From: Pontixanthobacter rizhaonensis
GTDB taxonomy: Bacteria > Pseudomonadota > Alphaproteobacteria > Sphingomonadales > Sphingomonadaceae
NCBI RefSeq assembly: GCF_012972675.1
Contig: NZ_JABCRE010000002.1
Span: 361,001 to 425,000 of the forward strand
DNA: 64,000 nt
Direction of reading: 5' to 3'
Shown: in pieces, positions 36,798 through 45,213 of the stretch
How positions within the stretch are numbered: the first letter of the stretch is position 1
Layout: the number at the start of each line of letters is the position of its first letter
The notes under the pieces: generated by a model
Database searches by the model: none
Told to the model about the DNA's origin: nothing
The model's input: only the letters and a program-made list of their open reading frames with translations
Program-made: the position numbers and the translations under genes

Positions 36798-38207
36798 TTA
36801 TGCACTGTAATACATGTCATACTCTACCGCGCTTGGAGTAGTCTCCCAGCGGCTGACTTCTTCCCATTTCAGTTCTGTGTAAGCCAAGATCTGGTCTTTG
36901 CTGAACACATCGCCCTGCAGCAGGAAGTCATGATCTGCTTCGAGGGCTTCAAGCGCTTCGCGCAAGCTGCCGCATACTGTCGGCACTTCAGCCAATTCGG
37001 CTGGCGGCAGATCATACAGGTTTTTATCCATCGCCTCGCCCGGATGGATCTTGTTCTTGATACCATCGATACCGGCCATCAGCAGAGCTGCTGAGGAGAG
37101 ATACGGGTTGGCCAGAGCATCAGGGAAACGGAATTCAACACGTTTCGCTTTCTCGCCCGCACCGTAAGGAATACGGCAAGAAGCAGAACGGTTACGCGCC
37201 GAGTATGCCAGCAGAACTGGTGCCTCGAAGCCAGGGACCAACCGCTTGTAGCTGTTGGTCGTCGGGTTGGTGAATGCGTTCAGCGCTTTCGCATGTTTGA
37301 TCACGCCGCCAATGTAATACAGGCAGGTGTCGGACAGACCGGCATAGCCATTGCCCGCGAATGTGTTCTTGCCATCATTCCAGATCGACATGTGTGTGTG
37401 CATGCCGCTGCCATTATCATCTTTGATTGGTTTCGGCATGAACGTGGCGGTTTTACCGTAAGCGTGTGCAACCTGTTGAACGACATACTTATAGATTTGC
37501 ATGTTGTCGGCTGTTTCCAGCAGGCTGGCGAAGGTCACACCCAATTCGTGCTGCGCAGCGGCAACTTCGTGGTGATGCTTATCGCATGGCAGACCCATTT
37601 CGATCATCGTCGCGACCATTTCGCCGCGGATATCGACTGCGCTATCGACAGGAGCAACGGGGAAGTAGCCACCCTTTGCGCGGGGGCGGTGGGCCAGGTT
37701 GCCGCTCTCATACTCTTTGCCGGAATTGGTTGGCAGCTCGACATCGTCAAGTGCGAAACCCGACGCGGCGTAGCCGTCTTCAAAGCGAACATCGTCAAAC
37801 ATGAAGAATTCCGCTTCGGTACCGACGAAAATGGTGTCACCAAGGCCGGCAGTCTTGACGAAGGCTTCGGCGCGTTTTGCTGTTGAGCGCGGATCACGGG
37901 CGTAGAGTTCGCCGGTGGATGGTTCCACGATATCGCAGAACAGGATCAACATCGGTGTTGCACTGAACGGGTCGACATAAACCCGGTCGAGGTCCGGGCG
38001 CAGGATCATGTCGGATTCGTTGATGACTTTCCAACCAGCGATGGAGGAACCGTCAAACATCAAGCCGTCTTCCAGCTCGTCTTCACCCAAAACATTGGCC
38101 ACCATTGTCAGGTGCTGCCATTTGCCTTTTGGATCGGTGAAGCGAAGATCCACCCATTCGATCTCGTTTTCTTTGATCTGTGCGAGAACTTCTTTTGCAG
38201 TAGCCAT
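36798..38207 (-). CDS. glnA: Glutamine synthetase type I
   Basis: Makes glutamine from glutamate and ammonium, 469 residues, standard GSI length. Motifs visible: DGSSIAGW (about 50), the metal and ATP regions [23 protein letters not shown] and [27 protein letters not shown], and the adenylylation Tyr in [10 protein letters not shown] (about 398), so control by GlnE is likely. ATG 38207 is preferred, with GGGGAAA 6 nt upstream, over the open upstream frame. It follows glnB by 95 bp, the usual glnBA pair. Confidence 0.97.
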   Translation of the reverse strand: MATAKEVLAQIKENEIEWVDLRFTDPKGKWQHLTMVANVLGEDELEDGLMFDGSSIAGWKVINESDMILRPDLDRVYVDPFSATPMLILFCDIVEPSTGELYARDPRSTAKRAEAFVKTAGLGDTIFVGTEAEFFMFDDVRFEDGYAASGFALDDVELPTNSGKEYESGNLAHRPRAKGGYFPVAPVDSAVDIRGEMVATMIEMGLPCDKHHHEVAAAQHELGVTFASLLETADNMQIYKYVVQQVAHAYGKTATFMPKPIKDDNGSGMHTHMSIWNDGKNTFAGNGYAGLSDTCLYYIGGVIKHAKALNAFTNPTTNSYKRLVPGFEAPVLLAYSARNRSASCRIPYGAGEKAKRVEFRFPDALANPYLSSAALLMAGIDGIKNKIHPGEAMDKNLYDLPPAELAEVPTVCGSLREALEALEADHDFLLQGDVFSKDQILAYTELKWEEVSRWETTPSAVEYDMYYSA

Positions 38208-38267
38208 AGTGTTTCCCCTGATATTTGAGTGGGTCAATTGAATGAATAAGGGCAGTGAAATTTGTTA

Positions 38268-38295
38268 GATGCGGCCCGCCCCGTGCGGCTGCATC
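38268..38295 (-). other. Inverted repeat between glnB and glnA
   Basis: GATGC and GCATC with adjoining GGC/GGC-type pairs bracket a GC-rich centre in the 95-bp glnB–glnA spacer. Not followed by a clear T run; it may be an attenuating or processing hairpin rather than a full terminator. Confidence 0.3.
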
Positions 38296-38302
38296 ATGAA
38301 TA

Positions 38303-38737
<435 letters not shown>

Positions 38738-38896
38738 CTATCCAAGAACCATGCCAATTATGACAATGATTTTGCAATGGCAGCACGCGCAGTCGCGACT
38801 CGTGGATTCGAGCCGTTTCGCAACTGTAGCCAAGCAAGGGGGGCATTCAACCGCCCTAATCTCAGGGAACAGATTGCCCGCTATCGCGGCACAAGA

Positions 38897-38913
38897 TGCC
38901 TAATTTTTAGGCA
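38897..38913 (-). other. Perfect palindrome over the argC stop codon
   Basis: TGCCTAA-AAA-TTAGGCA is a perfect 7-bp inverted repeat and contains the argC stop codon (TAA at 38909-38907). On the minus strand it is followed by TCTTGTG, so it is a weak terminator at best; the remaining 250 bp to glnB must hold the glnB promoter, which I could not fix. Confidence 0.45.
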
Positions 38914-39839
38914 GAGGGTGTCAGGCCGGTCTGTTCGGGTAAGCCTGCCATAAGATTGAGCGACTGCACCGCCGCGCCGCTTGCACCTTTGCCGAGATTG
39001 TCGAGCCGTGCGATTAAGCGCACATTGTGCGCATCCCCAAACACGTGGAGGGAGAGGCCATCCCACGGCCGCGCATCCTTGCGCAGCAGCAGCTCGGACG
39101 GTGGTGCGTCTCCGAAATCAGCAACCTGAACCAGTGGCGCATCGGCATAAAAATCGCTCAGCACGGTATGCAAAGCCTTCGCATCGGCAGCACCTTCTAT
39201 GGCACCAACCGGAACCGGTATTTCAACCACCATTCCGCGATGTGCGTCAACCACAGCAGGCGCGAAATTGGGGGCATGGTCCAGCCCGGAATACTGCTGC
39301 ATTTCGGGCACGTGTTTGTGACCCAGAGCCAAACCATAACCGCGCCATGCGATGGAGTGATCGCTTTCAAACCGGTCGATCAGGGCGTTGCCGCCACCGG
39401 AATATCCGGAAATAGCATGGACAGAATAGGGCCAGCTGGCTGGCAATAGGTTTGCCCGGAGCAGCGGGGTAAGTAAGGCGAGAAAACCGGTCGGATAACA
39501 GCCGGGATTGCTCACCCGTTTGGCATTGGCAACGGTATCTTGCCCGATCAATTCAGGAAATCCGTATGTCCAGCCATCTGCCACGCGGTGCGCGGTTGAG
39601 GCATCAATTACCCGCGTGGTCTGGTTATCGATCATCGCCACGGCTTCGCGTGCGGCATCATCGGGCAAACACAATATTGCCACATCGCTCGCGTTCAAGG
39701 CATCTTGCCGGGCGGCCAAGTCTTTGCGGTTTTCATCTGATAAAACGACCAGCGAAAATTCCTTGCGACTTGCCAGCCGCTGGCGAATTTCCAAGCCGGT
39801 GGTGCCAGCTGCGCCATCAACAAATACAGAAAGTGTCAC
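38907..39839 (-). CDS. argC: N-acetyl-gamma-glutamyl-phosphate reductase
   Basis: NADPH-dependent third step of arginine synthesis, 310 residues: the shorter type-2 form. Begins at GTG 39839 with the dinucleotide motif VFVDGAAGTTGLEI; the catalytic Cys is in VSNPGCYPTGFLA (about 115) and the His in ALGHKHVPEM (about 180). The start overlaps the stop of the SH3 gene by GTGA, so translation is coupled. Confidence 0.95.
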   Translation of the reverse strand: MTLSVFVDGAAGTTGLEIRQRLASRKEFSLVVLSDENRKDLAARQDALNASDVAILCLPDDAAREAVAMIDNQTTRVIDASTAHRVADGWTYGFPELIGQDTVANAKRVSNPGCYPTGFLALLTPLLRANLLPASWPYSVHAISGYSGGGNALIDRFESDHSIAWRGYGLALGHKHVPEMQQYSGLDHAPNFAPAVVDAHRGMVVEIPVPVGAIEGAADAKALHTVLSDFYADAPLVQVADFGDAPPSELLLRKDARPWDGLSLHVFGDAHNVRLIARLDNLGKGASGAAVQSLNLMAGLPEQTGLTPSA

Positions 39840-40198
39840 GATGCTGGCGCTGATGCAGGTGCTGACAAGGCGGTGATCGGGACATAGCCGGTTGGTCCAT
39901 CCGCACCAACACATCCCCAACACCAGTCACCCGAGAAATCGAGTGCTTCAAAAGAAGAACCCGCAGCCAGAGTAGCCACTGTTTCTGAATCGGTTGAGGC
40001 TTTGAGCAGTAGGGGGGTTTCTGTTGCCCCGATTGCACGTATTTGGGGTTCCACATAATGGGCCACCAAATAACGGTCCGCCAATGCAATATGCGCCAAA
40101 TCGCCGCGAATGGGCAGGCTCCCTTCGTCCGGGTGCACAGTGGGCGCTTTCAGGCCTAGCACCCCTGTAGGAATCCCATATTTCGCTACGTCGCTCAC
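39836..40198 (-). CDS. Bacterial SH3-domain protein
   Basis: 120 residues, no signal peptide. The first half (MSDVAKYGIPTGVLGLKAPTVHPDEGSLPIRGDLAHIALADRYLVAHYV) is not recognised; the second half is a bacterial SH3 domain (LLKASTDSETVATLAAGSSFEALDFSG-type then WCWGCVGADGPTGYVPITAL). The pairing resembles the N-terminal SH3 part of NlpC/P60 peptidases, but the peptidase domain is absent here and the gene ends directly on argC. Confidence 0.8.
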   Translation of the reverse strand: MSDVAKYGIPTGVLGLKAPTVHPDEGSLPIRGDLAHIALADRYLVAHYVEPQIRAIGATETPLLLKASTDSETVATLAAGSSFEALDFSGDWCWGCVGADGPTGYVPITALSAPASAPAS

Positions 40199-40289
40199 GA
40201 CTTTTCTGTGCCCCTAATGCGTGCCGTACACAAGCATATGCCTGTGGAAGGATTGGCGCGCATATACGCTCAAACAGTCTGCGGCAAGT

Positions 40290-41678
40290 TTATGACGCTG
40301 GATAACGCGTTTTGAGCATATGGAACGCTGCGCGCAATCCATAGGCTGCGCCACCTTTTTGCCTGCCGGGTTTGGCAAATGGCCGCCAAGCAAAGGTATC
40401 AAAATGTGCCCATTCGATGCCGTCGCCAACAAACCGGTCGAGGAACAGGCCCGCCACGCTCGCCCCGGCATAGGGGTTGGCGTGGGCGTTGTTGAGGTCT
40501 GCAATATCGGAGTTGAGCCATTCGCGGTAACCATCTGGCAATGGCAAGCGCCACGGTTCGTCATCATGCGCGCGGCCTGCGGCAATCAGATCATCGGCGG
40601 TTTTGTCTTGCCGCGTCATCAGAGCCGGCAAATCCGGGCCAAGAGCGATCCGCGCTGCGCCGGTAAGCGTGGCAAAATCAATCATCAATTCGGGATCATC
40701 TTCGCTGGCACGGGTGAGTGCATCACCAAGTATCAAGCGCCCTTCAGCATCTGTGTTGCCGATTTCAACCGTCAGCCCTTTGCGGGTGGCCAGCACATCA
40801 CCGGGGCGGAAAGCATTGCCCGCAATTGCATTTTCAACGGTTGGGATCAGCAGGTGCAGCCGCAGTTTCAAGCCCGCACGCATAATCAGATCGGCGAGGG
40901 CGAGGGCGTGGGCCGCGCCGCCCATATCTTTCTTCATCAGCTTCATCCCGATGGCGGATTTCACATCCAACCCGCCGGAATCGAATGTCACGCCTTTGCC
41001 GACAATCGCGACACGCGGATGGGATGGGTCACCCCATTCCAGCTGAATAATACGCGGCGCGTGATGCCGCGCTGCCGCGCGGCCAACGGCGTGGATCATG
41101 GGATATTCTTGTTCCAACCGGTCGCCTTTGACCACGTTGATGTCGGCTTTGTATGTTTTGGCAAGGCGCTCCGCCTCTGCTTCCAAAGCCGCCGGACCCA
41201 TATCTTCAGCAGGGGTATTGACCAGATCGCACACCAGATTGACCGCTTCGGCTTCGGCAATGGCGGCATCAATATGCTTGGCCTGTTTGCTCAGCAGGAT
41301 GCGCGGTTCGGTGTCTTTCTCGCTCTTTTTATACCGTTCAAACCGGTATTGCGCGGTGATCCAGCCATGCATTGCGGCCAGCGGTTCACCTGATGCCAAG
41401 CGGTATGTGCCGCCGGGAAGAACCTCAGCCAATTTTGCGAGGCAATAGCTGCCCAGATTTTCGGGATCGGCAATCCCGCCCACTGCAAACCAGCCATCGC
41501 CATCTGAGACAATCGCCGTTTGTGAAGCACCCCCGTCAAACTTCTGACCCGCTAAGGCCGCCCGTTGGCCAGCGGGGAGGGTCTTGGCAAAATCTGCAAA
41601 ACTCTCCTGAGTGACAAGATGGATAGCGATAGCGTCTTGGCCGCGATCGGCCTGAATCAATGCGTCTGGTGTGCTCAT
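40290..41678 (-). CDS. Leucyl aminopeptidase family protein (M17)
   Basis: Metal-dependent aminopeptidase of 462 residues. The M17 metal and catalytic motifs are intact: VGKGVTFDSGGLDVKSA (about 235-250), the lower Asp in MKKDMGGAAH and the NTDAEGRLILGDAL signature (about 315). Starts at ATG 41678 (MSTPDALIQ); ATG 41687 is equally open. Divergent from map with about 70 bp between. Cytoplasmic peptide turnover is the family role. Confidence 0.92.
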   Translation of the reverse strand: MSTPDALIQADRGQDAIAIHLVTQESFADFAKTLPAGQRAALAGQKFDGGASQTAIVSDGDGWFAVGGIADPENLGSYCLAKLAEVLPGGTYRLASGEPLAAMHGWITAQYRFERYKKSEKDTEPRILLSKQAKHIDAAIAEAEAVNLVCDLVNTPAEDMGPAALEAEAERLAKTYKADINVVKGDRLEQEYPMIHAVGRAAARHHAPRIIQLEWGDPSHPRVAIVGKGVTFDSGGLDVKSAIGMKLMKKDMGGAAHALALADLIMRAGLKLRLHLLIPTVENAIAGNAFRPGDVLATRKGLTVEIGNTDAEGRLILGDALTRASEDDPELMIDFATLTGAARIALGPDLPALMTRQDKTADDLIAAGRAHDDEPWRLPLPDGYREWLNSDIADLNNAHANPYAGASVAGLFLDRFVGDGIEWAHFDTFAWRPFAKPGRQKGGAAYGLRAAFHMLKTRYPAS

Positions 41679-41750
41679 CCATCCCATGTAGGCGAAATGT
41701 TGCGCGTTCCAAGCTCGCAATTTGCCAAACGGCACGCTACATGGCCTGTC

Positions 41751-42578
41751 ATGACAGAATATCAGGTAATCGAAGGGACCGAGACCGTCATTCGGGACGG
41801 CACGATCAAGCTACATGGCCCTGCGGGTTTTGAAGGTATGCGCAAAGCGGGGCAGCTCGCCGCGAGTATCCTCGACACTATCGCACCCATGGTGCAGCCC
41901 GGTGTCACAACCGGCGCGATCGATGATAAGGTGCGCGAACTGACATTGGCGGGCGGCGCTGTGCCGGCCACGATGGGATATCGCGGCTATGCGCATAGCT
42001 GCTGCATCTCGATCAACCATGTTGTGTGCCACGGTATCCCCAGCGACAAAGTGCTGAAGGATGGCGATATCGTGAACATCGATGTCACGCCGCTGCTTGA
42101 TGGCTGGCACGGCGATACCAGCCGGATGTATCTGGTTGGCGATGTGCCGCTTAAGGCGCGCAAGCTGGTTGATGTGACGCATGAATGCCTGATGATCGGT
42201 ATTGAGCAAGCGCAACCGGGTAACCGGCTGGGTGATATTGGTGCGGCGATTATGGAACACGCGATGAGCCACCGTTACGGCGTGGTGCGCGAGTTTTGCG
42301 GGCACGGTTTGGGCCGTTTGTTTCATGATGCGCCAGAGGTAGTCCATGCTGCCGAAGCGGGTACCGGTCCGGAACTGCGCCCGGGTATGTTTTTCACCAT
42401 CGAACCGATGATCAATATCGGCAAGCCTTGGGTCAAGCTGCTGAAAGATGGCTGGACAGCGGTGACACGGGACAAGTCCCTGTCAGCGCAGTTTGAACAC
42501 TCGCTGGCTATTACCGAAACCGGCAATGAGATATTCACGCTCAGCCCAAAGGGGTTGCATAAGCCGGGGGATTATTGA
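41751..42578 (+). CDS. map: Methionine aminopeptidase type I
   Basis: Removes the initiator Met, 275 residues. Metal ligands are visible in YAHSCCISINHVVCHGIPSD, VNIDVTPLLDGWHGDTSRMY (two Asp), EFCGHGLGRLFHDAPEV (His), FFTIEPMIN (Glu) and QFEHSLAITE (Glu). The open frame extends upstream to 41565 but the ATG at 41751 gives the normal N-terminus. The 110 bp to ccmB show no gene. Confidence 0.96.
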   Translation: MTEYQVIEGTETVIRDGTIKLHGPAGFEGMRKAGQLAASILDTIAPMVQPGVTTGAIDDKVRELTLAGGAVPATMGYRGYAHSCCISINHVVCHGIPSDKVLKDGDIVNIDVTPLLDGWHGDTSRMYLVGDVPLKARKLVDVTHECLMIGIEQAQPGNRLGDIGAAIMEHAMSHRYGVVREFCGHGLGRLFHDAPEVVHAAEAGTGPELRPGMFFTIEPMINIGKPWVKLLKDGWTAVTRDKSLSAQFEHSLAITETGNEIFTLSPKGLHKPGDY

Positions 42579-42688
42579 CCCGTTTGATCTTGGTCGCGGC
42601 AGCCAGAGCCCGACCGGGCGACGCGCGGTTAGCGCGGTAGCCTAAGGGAGCGAATGCGACCGCCGGCGCTTGAGGCTAAACAAAAAAT

Positions 42689-43342
42689 CTAACCTTCACG
42701 CGCGGCTCTGATCGCTGCACCGCCGGCAAAGGGGCCAGCGGCAAGCAGTAGTAAACTTATCGCCCCGCACAGCGCGATGCCGCTCATCTCGCCGCGGGCC
42801 AAGCTGCCTGCACCGAAAATCAGGATGGGTACTGCAAGCGGGATGAGCATAAGGCCGGATAAAGCTGCGCCGCCCCTTAACCCTGCGGTTAGTGCGGCGA
42901 TCATAACGCCTATCGCAGCTAAGCCGGGTGTTCCGGCCAGCAGACCTAGCAAGACCAGTTTTACGGTATCCCCTTCCAAGCCGAGCAATGCCGCAGCGGG
43001 AAGAGTGGCGACCAGCAAAAGCGGCCCAAAGCTGAGCCAATGGGCGATTATACGAACCGCGACGACCATGTCTTCGGAAATGCCCCGAAGAGCCAGTTGG
43101 TCAAACACCCCCAAATCCAGATCGGGTGCGATCAATCGGTCGAGCGGAAGAATGGCCGCGAGCAACGCCGCCACCCAAATCACCCCGCCGCCGGTTCGTG
43201 CCAGCAGCGGCGCATCGGGACCAACAGCGAATGGATAGAGCATGGCAACTGCAAGGAAGAACAGCACCGGTAGCATCGTGCCGCCCTGCCGTCCCCCGGG
43301 CAGCAGCATCGACAGGTCGCGTTTGAGCAGCTGCCAGATCAT
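42689..43342 (-). CDS. ccmB: Heme exporter CcmB
   Basis: Membrane subunit of the ABC unit CcmAB for cytochrome c maturation, 217 residues with six hydrophobic segments. Starts [17 protein letters not shown], with the family segments LFFLAVAMLYPFAVGPD and LDLGVFDQLALRG. The first four bases overlap ccmA. No ccmC follows. Confidence 0.93.
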   Translation of the reverse strand: MIWQLLKRDLSMLLPGGRQGGTMLPVLFFLAVAMLYPFAVGPDAPLLARTGGGVIWVAALLAAILPLDRLIAPDLDLGVFDQLALRGISEDMVVAVRIIAHWLSFGPLLLVATLPAAALLGLEGDTVKLVLLGLLAGTPGLAAIGVMIAALTAGLRGGAALSGLMLIPLAVPILIFGAGSLARGEMSGIALCGAISLLLLAAGPFAGGAAIRAAREG

Positions 43343-43923
43343 GCTGCAAAGCCCCTGAGATCAAGCGTTGCGGGGGCGGGCAAAGTGATCGGCTGGTGGG
43401 AGGCGATGATGGCAATCCCGCCGGTCGCGCAATATTCCGCAATCAGCGTTTCCACGAGTTGCACGCCGCCAGTATCCAATCCGTTTAACGGTTCATCGAG
43501 CAACCAGATATCAGCATTCTGGTTGAGCAATCTTGCCATGGCCGCGCGCTTTTTTTGTCCGGTCGACAGATAGCGGACGGGCACATCCAAAAGTTCAGCA
43601 ATCCCGAGCCGATCTGCGTGAGCGGTCTTGGTAGAGGCAGAATCCAGCCCGGTCCAAAAGGACAAAGCCTTTCCTAGCGGCAATTGTGTGTCGAGAGCGG
43701 GCCGTTCGTCTACCAATCCCACTGATCCTGTCCGGATAACGTCGCCAGAAAAGGGAGCGAGTAACCCCGCCAAAATCCGCATTAGACTGCTTTTGCCAAT
43801 CCCGTTTGCGCCTTTGATATGAAGCGCATCGCCATTGGTGGTATGCAAGCTGACGCCGCGAAACAGAACGCGATCTCCTCTGCGGCAGGCAATGTCAGTG
43901 GCGGAAAGGCTGCAGGCTTGCAT
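43339..43923 (-). CDS. ccmA: Heme ABC exporter ATPase CcmA
   Basis: ATPase of the CcmAB complex, which drives release of heme from CcmE; 194 residues, the usual short form. Walker A is [10 protein letters not shown] (about 38), signature [15 protein letters not shown] (about 118) and Walker [13 protein letters not shown] (about 138). First gene of the pair; divergent from phhB. Confidence 0.94.
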   Translation of the reverse strand: MQACSLSATDIACRRGDRVLFRGVSLHTTNGDALHIKGANGIGKSSLMRILAGLLAPFSGDVIRTGSVGLVDERPALDTQLPLGKALSFWTGLDSASTKTAHADRLGIAELLDVPVRYLSTGQKKRAAMARLLNQNADIWLLDEPLNGLDTGGVQLVETLIAEYCATGGIAIIASHQPITLPAPATLDLRGFAA

Positions 43924-43987
43924 AGGGCAGCGCGATAGGGGAAAGGCAGCGGCTGGACAAGCAAGTGATCAAAGCAAGGATGATCTG

Positions 43988-44290
43988 ATGAGCGTAGCGC
44001 AATTGACCGAAGCAGAACGTACAGCAGCCTTGGCTGAGCTGGCCGACTGGTCGCTCGCGCGTGATGGTGCCGCGATTGAGCGAACGTTCCAGTTTGCGGG
44101 CTTTGTCCAAGCCTTCGGGTTTATGTCCAGCGTGGCAATTCTGGCTGAAAAGCAGGATCACCATCCCGAATGGTTCAATGTGTATAACCGGGTCGAGATT
44201 ACGCTCACCACGCATGATGTGCCGGGCGAGGGGGGCGGATTGTCGCAGCGTGACGTGACGCTGGCCAAAGCGATTGATGCGCTGGTCTAA
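43988..44290 (+). CDS. phhB: 4a-hydroxytetrahydrobiopterin dehydratase
   Basis: Pterin-4a-carbinolamine dehydratase, 100 residues. The active-site motif [23 protein letters not shown]-type core is present (two His then a later His, about residues 58-78), with [13 protein letters not shown] at the C-terminus. Recycles the pterin cofactor or acts in molybdopterin-linked or regulatory roles in bacteria; no phenylalanine hydroxylase gene is nearby. ATG at 43988 preferred. Convergent with the next gene, 3 bp apart. Confidence 0.92.
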   Translation: MSVAQLTEAERTAALAELADWSLARDGAAIERTFQFAGFVQAFGFMSSVAILAEKQDHHPEWFNVYNRVEITLTTHDVPGEGGGLSQRDVTLAKAIDALV

Positions 44291-44293
44291 ATA

Positions 44294-45100
44294 CTAGTCA
44301 CCCAGTGGTTGCAGTGAAGAGCGGACTTGCTTGCGCAATCGGCCCGGCATCCACCGTGCAGCAAATGCGACACGCTTGGCGGTTTTGCCCACGACAGTAT
44401 GCAGAGTGTTGCCATGAACCGCGTTCCACGCCGCTTCCGCCACTTCAACAACTGGCGTGATTTCCATACCGCCTTGGATCACCCGTTCGCGGATGCCTTG
44501 ATTGGTGGTGTGGTTGGGCGTCATGTCGAGCAGGGGCGTGTCGATAAAGCTGGGCATCAGTGACCGGACATTGATCTGGTCGCTTGCCCATTCCGCATCA
44601 AGCGATTCCGTAATCGCCCGCACTCCGAATTTCGTCGCGGCGTAGACTGATCCGCCCGGTGTACCGTAGATACCCGCGGCGCTGGCAGTGTTCAGCAGGC
44701 AGCTGCCGGGGGCGGTCTTTTGCAGATATGGATAGGCTGCTTGGGCGCCGAACAGCACACCTTTTAAATTGATATCCAGACAGCGTTCAATCTCGTCGAC
44801 GCTGTTTTCGGTAAGAGATCCGCCGATAGGTATGCCGGCATTATTCGCCATCACATCGATCCGCCCGCCAGCTGCTGTAGAAAACGCTTCCAAAGCGACA
44901 TCCCAGGCATCGCGGTCACGCACATCAAATTTATGGCTGTAGGAAAAGCCGCCGGGCAGCAAAGCCTCGGTGCCAGCCATTCCCTGAGTATCGATATCAC
45001 CAAGACCGACAAACCAGCCGCGCTCGCCAAAATATTGGGCGATTGCGCGACCAATTCCTGATCCGCCACCGGTGATGAAAATGGCTTTCTTGCCGCTCAT
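44294..45100 (-). CDS. Short-chain dehydrogenase/reductase
   Basis: Classical SDR, 268 residues. The cofactor motif TGGGSGIGRAIA (about 9-20), NNAG (about 88), catalytic Ser in LLNTASAAGIYG and YAATK (about 152-156) are intact. The Asp in DIDTQGM suggests NAD preference. A C-terminal extension (AARWMPGRLRKQVRSSL) is basic. Substrate unknown. GGAGAG lies 6 nt before the ATG at 45100. Confidence 0.9.
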   Translation of the reverse strand: MSGKKAIFITGGGSGIGRAIAQYFGERGWFVGLGDIDTQGMAGTEALLPGGFSYSHKFDVRDRDAWDVALEAFSTAAGGRIDVMANNAGIPIGGSLTENSVDEIERCLDINLKGVLFGAQAAYPYLQKTAPGSCLLNTASAAGIYGTPGGSVYAATKFGVRAITESLDAEWASDQINVRSLMPSFIDTPLLDMTPNHTTNQGIRERVIQGGMEITPVVEVAEAAWNAVHGNTLHTVVGKTAKRVAFAARWMPGRLRKQVRSSLQPLGD

Positions 45101-45143
45101 AATACTCTCCAAGAAATGACTAGCCCGAAAAAGACCGGCCTAA

Positions 45144-45189
45144 CAAAAGACCGCACAAGGACTAGTACCTAAACTAGCCCTGCGCGGTC
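45144..45189 (-). terminator. Terminator of the S9 peptidase gene
   Basis: A long two-part hairpin: outer stem GACCGC/GCGGTC and inner stem CTAGT/ACTAG, followed on the minus strand by TTTTGTT. It lies 25 bp past the S9 peptidase stop. Confidence 0.7.
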
Positions 45190-45213
45190 ACTTTGTCAGC
45201 TATGGTCTGTGCA

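Noticed and set aside
38760-38800. Possible sigma-54 promoter upstream of glnB on the minus strand
   Set aside because: A TTGCA is present but there is no GG at the required 12-nt distance, so the -24 element fails.
38798-38830. T-loop-like GATTCGAGCC near glnB, possible tRNA
   Set aside because: No matching acceptor, D-arm or anticodon stem could be drawn around it.
42579-42688. Imperfect inverted repeat between map and ccmB as a terminator
   Set aside because: The stem is bulged and on neither strand does a T run follow it; at most a short dispersed repeat that would need a genome-wide search.
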